Both the position numbers and the translations under genes were made by a program. A stretch of DNA of 64,000 bases from Paludibacteraceae bacterium (GTDB lineage: Bacteria; Bacteroidota; Bacteroidia; Bacteroidales; Paludibacteraceae): NCBI GenBank assembly GCA_017550335.1, contig JAFZPM010000039.1, positions 51,834 through 115,833 on the forward strand, read 5' to 3'. Below the pieces are notes generated by a model. It worked only from the letters and a program-made list of their open reading frames with translations, did not search any database and was not told the DNA's origin. Below are positions 41,829-49,838 of this stretch, in pieces; the first letter of the stretch is position 1, and each line of letters begins with the position of its first letter.

Positions 41829-44800
41829 TCACCTCAATAGCGTGACGTGTCCCGTATATACTTTGTCTTGGTATCTGTTGATGATGATATACCAATAGTC
41901 GGAGGAAGGCAAATCATTGCCATTGCTATCCTTTCCGTCCCATCCTGATTCGTTCTCGTACGGGTCGTATATCTTGATGAGTTTACCGTATCTGTCGAAA
42001 ATCTTAACGATGGATGGATACTTCTCTATGTTCTCTATGAACCAATAATCCTTCACTCCGTCACCGTTAGGCGAGAAGAACGGGTCTGGTGTGATTTGGA
42101 AGGTATCCATGACCCAGATCAGTTGAAGCTTGACGGTGCTGTCGCATCCGTGCTCGTTCTGGAATGAGAGTGTGTAGATGCCTGGCTTCTCGATGACCAT
42201 GTCTCCGAATGTGTAGCTCTCTCCGATCAGAGAGTCGATCAGTTCGACCTTGTTGGCGGCATAGATGTCGACATGGGTTGATGAGGTGTTGAGTTTTATA
42301 TCCCCAATGAATGCTTCCAATTGGTATGTTCCGCTGTCCCTAGGTGAGACGTTCCCGATCTCCACGGTAGGTTCGTCGGAGCTGAAGTTGTTCGGTCCAG
42401 TCCATTGAACTTGTATCCTGTCCGGGACGTTTTCTGCGGATAGTACTAATGTCTCGCCTTCGCAGAGCGGTCCGTTGTTGCTGATGGTGATGTTCACCTC
42501 CTCCACACGCAGGGTGAGTCGGACGATGCTATCGCATCCATGGGAGGATGCCAATGTGTCGGTGTAAGTTCCAGCCTCCGTCAACAGGTTGGATCCGAAA
42601 GCGTAGGACTCTCCTGAGTAGATGGTGGCAGTGGTGTTGACCCTGCTCTCCCCGTATATCTCCACGTGTGTGCGGGCTATTTCTTTCATCTGCTCGCCCG
42701 TAGCCCATTGGACAGCGTCAGACTTGACGAAGTAGTCGCCGGCGTTGCTTGCCTTGACGTCGTTGATGGTGAGTTCATAACCGCCGTCTTGGGTGAAGTT
42801 GTTCGGACCGAACCAGTGAAGCGTGTTCTCCGGGAAATAATTCGATACGGTTATGGTCAACGATCCGCCTTCGCAGAGCGGTCCGTTGTTGCTTATCGTG
42901 ATGTTCGGTTCCTCTACGATGAGGGTGAGTTGGATGATGCTGTCGCATCCCTGGGCGGAGGCGTATTTCTCCGTGTAAGTTCCTGCCGTGGTCAGTTGCT
43001 TTGATCCGAACGTGTAGTAACCGCCAGAAATGATGGTGACTGTGGTGTCGGAGAGGCTCTTTTTGTATACGTCGATGTGTGTGGAGGCGATCTCTTGCAT
43101 CTCGCCTGTCGATCCTGTAATCAGGTCAGTCTTGACGATGTATTCGCCTGCGTCACTAGCCTTGGCGTTGCTTATGGTGAGTTCATAACCGCCATCTTGG
43201 GTGAAGTTGTTCGGACCGAACCAGTGCAGGCTATTGCTAGGGATGTTGCTGGAAGTGACCGTGATTGTTATCGTCTCCTCCTCACAGATTGGTCCGTTGT
43301 CCTTAATGGTGATGTCCGGATCCTCTACGATGAGGGTGAGTTGGACGGTGCTGTCGCATCCCTGTTTGTTGGTCAAAGACTCCGTGTATGTCCCTGCCGT
43401 GGTCAGTTGCTTTGAACCGAACGTGTAGGATTGTCCCGTTAGGATCGTGACGGACGTGTCGGTCTTGCTTTTGCCGTATATGTTGACGTGGGCGCGGGTT
43501 ACTTCGCGCAGTCCGCCCGTCGTGCTTTGTGGATCGTTTGTTTTGACGATGTAATCGCCTGCATCGTTGGTGGTGACATCTTTGATGGTGAGTTCGAATC
43601 CTCCGTCTTGGGTGAAGTTGTTCGGACCGAACCAGTGTATGTCGTTCTCCGTGTAATGGTCGGAGCTTACGGTGATGGTCAGAGTTTCACCTTCGCAGAG
43701 CGGACCGTTGTCGCTGATGGAGATGTTCGGGTCTTCCACGATGAGGGTGAGTTGTACGGTGCTGTCGCATCCCTGTGCGGAAGGGTAGGTTTCGGTGTAT
43801 GTTCCCGGCGTAGTTAATTGACGGGAGCCGAATGTGTAGGATTCTCCGTATTGGATGGTGACGGTGGTGTCCGTATTTTTCATGCGGTATATTTCGACCG
43901 GTATGCTGGCGATCTCCTCCAAGGATGACGAACTAGGGTACATGTCCGTTTTGACGGTGTATTTACCTGCGTCGCTCGCCTTGGCGTTGCTTATGGTGAG
44001 TTCAAAGCCACCGTCTTGGGTGAAGTTGTTCGGGCCGAACCAATGCAGGCTATTCTCCGTGTAGTAGTTGGATGTTACGGAGATGGTCAGCGTTTGGCCT
44101 TCGCAGATCGGTCCGTTGCTGGTAATGGAGACGGTTGGTTCTTCCACGATGAGGGTGAGTTGGACGATGCTGTCGCATCCCTGTGTGGAAGGGTAGGTCT
44201 CGGTGTAGGTTCCAGGCTCGGTCAGTTGTTTTGAACCGAATGTGTAGGATTCTCCCGCCATTATGGAGACCGTCGTGTCGACCTTGATTTCACTGTATAC
44301 CTCGACTGGTATGCTGAGTAAATCGATTGTCTCGGATAATTCGGGAACGTCCACTAGGAGGCGGTAAATGCCAGCGTTGTCCTTTGTGACATTGTCGATG
44401 GTGAACTCCGTGCCGCCTTGTTGTCTGAAGTTATTCGGGCCTGACCAATACATTGTGTTCTCAGGGTAAACGCCTTTTATTTTCACGTGTAAAGTCTGGC
44501 CTTCGCAGAGCGGAGAGTTGGTCTCGTAGCCGCTAGGTATCACGGATACGTTAAGCGTGACGATAGTGTCACAATCGTTCTCGCTATGGAATGTTTGCGT
44601 ATAGGTGCCGGCTTCCGTGATGACCTGTTCGCCGAAGGTGAAAGATGTATTCTCTGCGATTATCGTGTCTTTCTCCACTTGGATGGAAGGATTCACTTCC
44701 ACGTTGATGCTGCCGATCACTTCTGTGTTGCCGTTATGGTACATCACCAATTTGTATTGCCCTGCCATTTCCTGCGGCACGGACTCAATCGTCACATTGC

Positions 44801-46238
44801 TGCCGTTGGATTCTTCTCCGCGAGGATTTATCCAGCTGAATGTGGCGTTGGACGGACCACCCTCAGCATGCAAGTTGAGGGTATGGCCTTCGCATATCGG
44901 GCTGTTGGAACTCATTTTTACCGCTAATTCACCGACCTTCAAGTTCAGGTTGACGATGCTGTCGCATCCTTCTTTTGAGGTGAATGTTTTGGAATAAAGG
45001 CCTTCATTCGTGAGGATATCATCTCCGAAGCGTACTGACTCTCCATACTCGATGAATATGGTCGTGTCCCTTTTGAAATTCGGGTTGACGGCCACGTCCA
45101 GGTATACGATAGGAGAAGTCAATCCATTCACTTCCATTTGGACGGAGTATGTTCCCTCGTTTGTTTTGGTCGCGTTTGATATGACAGGGTTTTTGTCCCT
45201 GGAGAAAAATCCGTCGGGGCCGGTCCATGTGAAGGTGGCGCCATCCGGAGCGTTGTTGACTGTCAGGTTGATGTCTCCTCCTTCGCAGACATCGTTCACG
45301 CTGGCGTCGATGATGACGCTACAGTTCGTCGTCGCTGTTCCTCCCGCCTTTTTGAAATTGATGTCTCCTTCCATTTGTGAATAGTTGGTTATGAGCAACA
45401 GATACCACTCTCCTTTTTTCGCCTCTTCGATGTGGCATATTTCCCTGGCGTTCGCGCTATAGCTGCAGTCGACCATGTATCCGTTGGGGAATTGATCCAC
45501 TTTGCTTCTGAAACAGTTGGAGGTGATGTCGTAGTATCGAGGGTCTAATCCTCTGTATGGAGCTATCCGTTCCTCACACAAGTCTATCAGCGCATAGCAT
45601 TCGGCCGTTTGTTCATTGTATTCCTCCCAACTTAGGTCTCCATATGAATATTCATAATCCAACTCCAATGTCCTGTTATATAGTGAATCGGACATGAGCC
45701 TGTATTTTGTCAGCGAATCGTTTATCGCGGCGAATTCGGGCGCGTATACGCACTCTTCCTCTTCCTCTTCTTCTTCGTCATAGTCATCATAGTCATCGTC
45801 ATAGTTATAGTCATCATCATAGTCGTCCCAATCATCCCAAAGGCTCACGGGGTCTGTGTTGAAATAAAATTCCGGATCTGAACAAACTTGCTTGAGCATG
45901 TCTAATTTGGATGTGCCCTCGAATGGACCGAAACAGGCGAAGTCGATGTCTTCCTGCCCGGAATGGGACATCTCGATGAAGAGAGGACCTTCCTCCTCAA
46001 TCTGCATGGCGAACCAAGCGGGGGATGGCGTGGATCCCAGACATCCGGAGTAGTGGGAATCGAAGAAGTCAACATGATCGCTTGTCGTATCGGCTGGGTA
46101 TGTGATTCCGTATTCGTTGTCTTCTGTGCAGAATGGAATCACCTCGTCGAAGTCCGGTATTGGACATTGTGCCCAACTTGTGCTGCTCATCGTTAGGATG
46201 ATAGCTGAAACTAAAGATATTAATACTTTTTTACTCAT
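41829..46238 (-). CDS. Secreted multi-repeat Ig-like protein with T9SS type B (CHU_C) sorting domain
   Basis: 1469 residues. Signal peptide ending TSSWAQ-C near residue 24. An N-terminal domain (~25-300) has an acidic stretch of Asp/Glu/Tyr at about 135-165 (DDWDDYDDDYNYDD and a run of eight Glu). Residues ~305-1370 hold eight tandem units of about 136 residues: an Ig-like half (CEGETLTITV, HWFGPNNFTQDGG, DAGKYTVKTD) and a second half (ESYTFGSKQLTEAGTYTE, QGCDSIVQLTLIVE). The last ~85 residues are the gliding-motility-associated C-terminal domain (FFSPNGDGVKDYW, FDRYGKLIKIYDP, GWDGKDSNGNDLP), which directs type IX secretion and surface or extracellular release. Probably an adhesin or structural surface protein. 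Confidence 0.9.
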   Translation of the reverse strand: MSKKVLISLVSAIILTMSSTSWAQCPIPDFDEVIPFCTEDNEYGITYPADTTSDHVDFFDSHYSGCLGSTPSPAWFAMQIEEEGPLFIEMSHSGQEDIDFACFGPFEGTSKLDMLKQVCSDPEFYFNTDPVSLWDDWDDYDDDYNYDDDYDDYDEEEEEEEECVYAPEFAAINDSLTKYRLMSDSLYNRTLELDYEYSYGDLSWEEYNEQTAECYALIDLCEERIAPYRGLDPRYYDITSNCFRSKVDQFPNGYMVDCSYSANAREICHIEEAKKGEWYLLLITNYSQMEGDINFKKAGGTATTNCSVIIDASVNDVCEGGDINLTVNNAPDGATFTWTGPDGFFSRDKNPVISNATKTNEGTYSVQMEVNGLTSPIVYLDVAVNPNFKRDTTIFIEYGESVRFGDDILTNEGLYSKTFTSKEGCDSIVNLNLKVGELAVKMSSNSPICEGHTLNLHAEGGPSNATFSWINPRGEESNGSNVTIESVPQEMAGQYKLVMYHNGNTEVIGSINVEVNPSIQVEKDTIIAENTSFTFGEQVITEAGTYTQTFHSENDCDTIVTLNVSVIPSGYETNSPLCEGQTLHVKIKGVYPENTMYWSGPNNFRQQGGTEFTIDNVTKDNAGIYRLLVDVPELSETIDLLSIPVEVYSEIKVDTTVSIMAGESYTFGSKQLTEPGTYTETYPSTQGCDSIVQLTLIVEEPTVSITSNGPICEGQTLTISVTSNYYTENSLHWFGPNNFTQDGGFELTISNAKASDAGKYTVKTDMYPSSSSLEEIASIPVEIYRMKNTDTTVTIQYGESYTFGSRQLTTPGTYTETYPSAQGCDSTVQLTLIVEDPNISISDNGPLCEGETLTITVSSDHYTENDIHWFGPNNFTQDGGFELTIKDVTTNDAGDYIVKTNDPQSTTGGLREVTRAHVNIYGKSKTDTSVTILTGQSYTFGSKQLTTAGTYTESLTNKQGCDSTVQLTLIVEDPDITIKDNGPICEEETITITVTSSNIPSNSLHWFGPNNFTQDGGYELTISNAKASDAGEYIVKTDLITGSTGEMQEIASTHIDVYKKSLSDTTVTIISGGYYTFGSKQLTTAGTYTEKYASAQGCDSIIQLTLIVEEPNITISNNGPLCEGGSLTITVSNYFPENTLHWFGPNNFTQDGGYELTINDVKASNAGDYFVKSDAVQWATGEQMKEIARTHVEIYGESRVNTTATIYSGESYAFGSNLLTEAGTYTDTLASSHGCDSIVRLTLRVEEVNITISNNGPLCEGETLVLSAENVPDRIQVQWTGPNNFSSDEPTVEIGNVSPRDSGTYQLEAFIGDIKLNTSSTHVDIYAANKVELIDSLIGESYTFGDMVIEKPGIYTLSFQNEHGCDSTVKLQLIWVMDTFQITPDPFFSPNGDGVKDYWFIENIEKYPSIVKIFDRYGKLIKIYDPYENESGWDGKDSNGNDLPSSDYWYIIINRYQDKVYTGHVTLLR
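42130..45290. repeat. Tandem ~408-411-bp repeats in the T9SS type B gene
   Basis: The marker TGTCGCATCC recurs at 42941, 43352, 43763 and 44171 (spacings 411, 411, 408), with a one-base variant (TATCGCATCC) at 42530, 411 bp before the first. The central copies are highly similar in DNA; the outer copies are more diverged. This arrangement favours recombinational change of repeat number. Confidence 0.8.
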
Positions 46239-46312
46239 ATTTGTTATTTCCCATTTAATATATAACTCCCCCCCTAATCGGACATTGTCCTATATCCATC
46301 TCATAAACGATG

Positions 46313-46320
46313 CAAATATA
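46313..46320 (-). promoter_or_regulatory. -7 element of the T9SS type B gene
   Basis: On the minus strand TATATTTG, 74 nt before the ATG. A run of seven G lies in the leader (46268-46274). Confidence 0.45.
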
Positions 46321-46339
46321 ATAGATTAATTTGTTATTT

Positions 46340-46372
46340 TAATGCTTTTTTTGATGGAAAAATGTATCTTTG
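46340..46372 (+). promoter_or_regulatory. Promoter of the permease-lipoprotein-hydrolase operon
   Basis: TTTG (46340-46343), 21 nt, TATCTTTG (46365-46372). Confidence 0.6.
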
Positions 46373-46469
46373 TTTATTGTTTTGACGGTCCTACGAATTG
46401 ATTTTGGATTTAATGCCTTGTGCTATGCGGAACCGTCTGTGTATTTTGTATTTATCTAACATTCAGTGT

Positions 46470-47789
46470 ATGTCAGGCGCGAAGATAGGTTTTCGAACGA
46501 CGACGGCGATTGTAGTCGCTAATATGGTAGGTGTTGGTGTCTTTACCTCTTTGGGATTCCAGTTGGTCGGATTGTCCAATCCTATCACTATTGCGCTCAT
46601 ATGGGTCATAGGTGGGTTGACCGCCTTTTGCGGGGCCATCGCCTACAGCGAATTGGGGGCCGCCATGCCCCGTTCCGGCGGCGAGTATAACTATTTGTCC
46701 GTCATTTACCACCCTGCGTTAGGCTTTGTTTCCGGATGGGCCTCCTTGGTAGTGGGCTTCTCTGCCCCTGTGGCCTTGACGTGTATGGTTATGAGCTCCT
46801 ATTTGGGGAATATATTCCCGCAACTGAATGCGAAACTGTTCGCCATGATAGTGCTGACGCTCATCACTTTGATCCATGCGTTTGATGTGCATGTCGGCGC
46901 TCGTCTGCAACGTTTCTTCACCTTGCTGAAGATCTTTATCATTGTGGTTTTCATCGTGGCGGGATTTATCGTGGAACCGGATGGATCGTCCAATTTCAGC
47001 GGGTTGGGTGAATTCTCTTTGCGGGAGGTCTTCTCTCCTGCGTTCGCCATCTCCCTCGTCTGGGTCTACTATGCCTATTCGGGGTGGAATGCGGCGGCCT
47101 ATATTTCCGGGGATGTGGAGAACCCGCAGCGGACCGTGCCGCGCGCCTTGCTTTGCGGCACTGCCTTCGTGGCTGTTTTGTACCTCTTCCTGAATATGGT
47201 TTTCCTTCGCACTGCCCCCGTGTCGGAACTGACGGGACAGATTGAGATCGGTTTGATCTGCGCCAAACACATCTTTGGCGAGAACGGTGGGGAAATCATG
47301 GGCCTCTTGATCACGGTGATGCTCGTCTCCAGCATCAGCTCCATGGTCTTTGTGGGACCTCGCGTCGGTGCGGCGATGGGAGAGGACCATCGTATTTTCA
47401 GGTTCCTGACGAAGAAGAATGGTAAGGGTTGTCCGTATGTCTCTGTCTGGGTGCAATGGTTGGTTAGCGCGATCATGCTCCTTTCCGACTCTTTCCGCGC
47501 GATCACGCAGTATACGGGTGTGGTCCTTTCGTTTTGCGCCATGTTGTCGGTCGTGGGGGTGGTTGTCCATCGCTATAGATTCCCCGATGCCGCGCGTCCT
47601 TACCGCACATGGGCCTATCCTTGGCCTATCCTCTTTTTCTCGGCGATCATCCTATGGTCGGTCTCTTATATGCTTTATGAGGACTTCACGGATGGTGATA
47701 ATATACCGTGGACGACGATATTGAGTTTCGCCACCGTTCTTTCCGGATTGATATTATATTGTATTAACAAAAAGATATGCGACAAATGA
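46470..47789 (+). CDS. APC-family amino acid permease
   Basis: 439 residues from the ATG at 46470 (MSGAKIGFRTTTAIVVANMVG). In-frame ATGs further upstream would add a 24-residue extension that lacks family similarity. About twelve transmembrane helices follow the APC superfamily pattern. The first helix contains NMVGVGVFTSLG (substrate-binding unwound region), and YSELGAAMPRSGGEYNYL and SGWNAAAYISGDVENPQRTVPRAL are typical of LAT/AAT-type amino acid permeases. Substrate not determinable. The next gene overlaps its end by 13 bp. Confidence 0.92.
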   Translation: MSGAKIGFRTTTAIVVANMVGVGVFTSLGFQLVGLSNPITIALIWVIGGLTAFCGAIAYSELGAAMPRSGGEYNYLSVIYHPALGFVSGWASLVVGFSAPVALTCMVMSSYLGNIFPQLNAKLFAMIVLTLITLIHAFDVHVGARLQRFFTLLKIFIIVVFIVAGFIVEPDGSSNFSGLGEFSLREVFSPAFAISLVWVYYAYSGWNAAAYISGDVENPQRTVPRALLCGTAFVAVLYLFLNMVFLRTAPVSELTGQIEIGLICAKHIFGENGGEIMGLLITVMLVSSISSMVFVGPRVGAAMGEDHRIFRFLTKKNGKGCPYVSVWVQWLVSAIMLLSDSFRAITQYTGVVLSFCAMLSVVGVVVHRYRFPDAARPYRTWAYPWPILFFSAIILWSVSYMLYEDFTDGDNIPWTTILSFATVLSGLILYCINKKICDK

Positions 47790-48952
47790 ATATGAATAGA
47801 TGTGTGATGGGCTTGCTTTGCCTGGGCTTGACGCTAATGCTTGGCTGCGCGGATGGCAAGCGGGGGAAAAATCCTCTTCGGAATAATGACTCCACAACGG
47901 TGGAGGCTGTGCCGGATTCTTTGGAAACACCGCCCGTGAAGGACTTGTCTGAGGACGTGGCGATCAATAGGACGGCTCGCTTTTATGCGGGTATCGAGTG
48001 CGACAGCTCGAGCCTGACGAAGGAACAATTGGGTATGTGGCGGTCCTATTCGAAAAAGATCGGTGAACTGATCAAGATAAGTTCCTCCACTTTGCGGAAG
48101 GCGGACACCCTGATGGCTAGGGACATGACGGATCTGCGCGACTCGTGCGACTTCGTTTTTTATCCATTCAGCGGACCTGACTTCCTTTATCCGATCACGT
48201 TGTTCCCTGATGCGGATTATTATTTCCTCGCGGGATTGGAGCCTACGGGTACGATTGATACCACGATGAATGCGGAGGCGAATTATTTCAGGAAATATAC
48301 CTCCTCGTTGAACGTCTACCTGCAGTGCAGTTTCTTCCGTACACTCTCCATGCACAACGATTTCGACAGTGAGGAGATCGATGGTATTTTGCCTGTCATC
48401 TCCATGTTGATGGCCCATAGCGACTGCAAGATCATCTCGTCCCGTTTCTTGGATATCTCGGAGGATGGTACGCTGGTCGACACCGTAGGCGGGAAGAAGC
48501 CTTTCTTGGCGGAAATCAAGTTCTTCCAACCTAGGTCTCCTCATCATGAGCAGACACTCTATTACATGTCCGCTAACCTGCATGACCGTAGCTACAAGGA
48601 GTCGTTCTCCGCTTTCTTGGACAATACCTTGCCGAATCACCATGTTGTCACATACCTGAAGGCTGCCTCTTATCTGATGCACAAACCTTATTTCTCCAAG
48701 GTGAGGGATGCGATTCTGGCGCACTCCATGGCTGTCCTCGAGGATGATTCCGGCATTCCGTATAGATACCTGAAGGATTGGAATGTCTCTTTGTACGGAA
48801 CATACATGAAGCCGCTGAAGCTCTTTGGCAAATATGTTTATCAAACCGACTTGATGGAACGGTACGAGACGGACTCCGTGCGTTCGCTGAAATTCCGTAT
48901 AGGTTATAATAATCCTTCTAATTGGCTATGCGCCAGGAAGATAAATAAATGA
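47777..48952 (+). CDS. Lipoprotein of unknown function
   Basis: 391 residues. Signal sequence with lipobox LMLGC (Cys near residue 24), then a Ser/Thr/Asp-rich linker of about 30 residues. The mature body (from about residue 60, TARFYAGIECDSSSLTKEQL) is alpha/beta with FYPFSGPDFLYPITLFPDADYY and SGIPYRYLKDWNVSLYG as notable segments. I recall no domain name for it. It overlaps the permease gene by 13 bp and is 7 bp ahead of the hydrolase gene, so the three are one operon. It is probably anchored in the outer or inner membrane facing the periplasm. Confidence 0.8.
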   Translation: MRQMNMNRCVMGLLCLGLTLMLGCADGKRGKNPLRNNDSTTVEAVPDSLETPPVKDLSEDVAINRTARFYAGIECDSSSLTKEQLGMWRSYSKKIGELIKISSSTLRKADTLMARDMTDLRDSCDFVFYPFSGPDFLYPITLFPDADYYFLAGLEPTGTIDTTMNAEANYFRKYTSSLNVYLQCSFFRTLSMHNDFDSEEIDGILPVISMLMAHSDCKIISSRFLDISEDGTLVDTVGGKKPFLAEIKFFQPRSPHHEQTLYYMSANLHDRSYKESFSAFLDNTLPNHHVVTYLKAASYLMHKPYFSKVRDAILAHSMAVLEDDSGIPYRYLKDWNVSLYGTYMKPLKLFGKYVYQTDLMERYETDSVRSLKFRIGYNNPSNWLCARKINK

Positions 48953-48959
48953 TCGGACA

Positions 48960-49835
48960 ATGAATCGGTGGCTTGCCATTATATGCTTGTTCCTCCTTCC
49001 GTTTTTCGCGAATGCGGAGAACGGGAAGATCTCGGTAGGGAAAGGTCAGAAGATCTACTACGAGGAATATGGTCAGGGTGAACCTGTCATTCTGCTGCAT
49101 GGCCATACCTTGGACAGACGTATGTGGAAGGGACAGGTGGAATTGCTTCGGGATAGTTTTCGGGTGATCGTGCCTGATCTTAGGGGGTATGGTTTATCTT
49201 CCGATCCTTTGCCTGCCCAACAATTCACTTACACGGATGATGTGATCGCGTTGATGGATTCTTTGTCCATCGGGAAGGCGCATGTCGTCGGACTTTCCAT
49301 GGGGGCGTACGTGGCGGGTGAGTTGCTTGCGATGCATCCTGACAGGGTGCTTTCCTGCATGATGGTGGCAGGGGAGATCTGCGGCAGACCAGGTCCATCG
49401 ACGCCGAAGACGAAGGAGGAGAGGGAACGTCAGCGGATTGGGAATGAAAAGATCCTGCGACAGGGCTTGGATAAATACAAAAATGATAGGGTGGAGGATT
49501 TGATCCGACGCGCTGGCTCCCGTGGTGAGGAGATGCGTGATGCCTTGACGGAGATGATCATGGAGTGGGGCGCATGGCAGGTAACGCATGTCACCGCCCG
49601 CATCTATTATGGACAGGAGGCATTCCAAAGTTTGAAAAGGAACAAACCTGACGTGCGCACGTTGATCGTCTATGGAGAATTGGAGGGGAAGAAGCCTAGT
49701 AGAATGTTGAATTACCTTCCTCATGCGGAACAAATAACCATTCCGGACTGTGGACATATGGTCAATATGGAACAACCTGAGCAATTCAACTCGTTGTTGC
49801 TGAGATGGTTGCGTGGACTGCCCGTGGAAGAGTAA
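48960..49835 (+). CDS. Exported alpha/beta hydrolase
   Basis: 291 residues. Signal peptide of about 19 residues (MNRWLAIICLFLLPFFANA), then an alpha/beta hydrolase fold. The oxyanion motif is VILLHGHTLDRRMW, the nucleophile elbow GLSMG has Ser113, and the catalytic His is in IPDCGHMVNMEQPEQF (about 266). The acid is probably in the VYGELEG segment, where Glu replaces the usual Asp. Substrate unknown. Last gene of the permease operon; it converges with the CotH gene with only 3 bp between stops and no terminator visible. Confidence 0.9.
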   Translation: MNRWLAIICLFLLPFFANAENGKISVGKGQKIYYEEYGQGEPVILLHGHTLDRRMWKGQVELLRDSFRVIVPDLRGYGLSSDPLPAQQFTYTDDVIALMDSLSIGKAHVVGLSMGAYVAGELLAMHPDRVLSCMMVAGEICGRPGPSTPKTKEERERQRIGNEKILRQGLDKYKNDRVEDLIRRAGSRGEEMRDALTEMIMEWGAWQVTHVTARIYYGQEAFQSLKRNKPDVRTLIVYGELEGKKPSRMLNYLPHAEQITIPDCGHMVNMEQPEQFNSLLLRWLRGLPVEE

Positions 49836-49838
49836 TCG

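Noticed and set aside
42130..44600. CRISPR-like array because of regular repeats
   Set aside because: Repeats are ~410 bp, in frame and coding, with no short repeat-spacer pattern and no cas genes.
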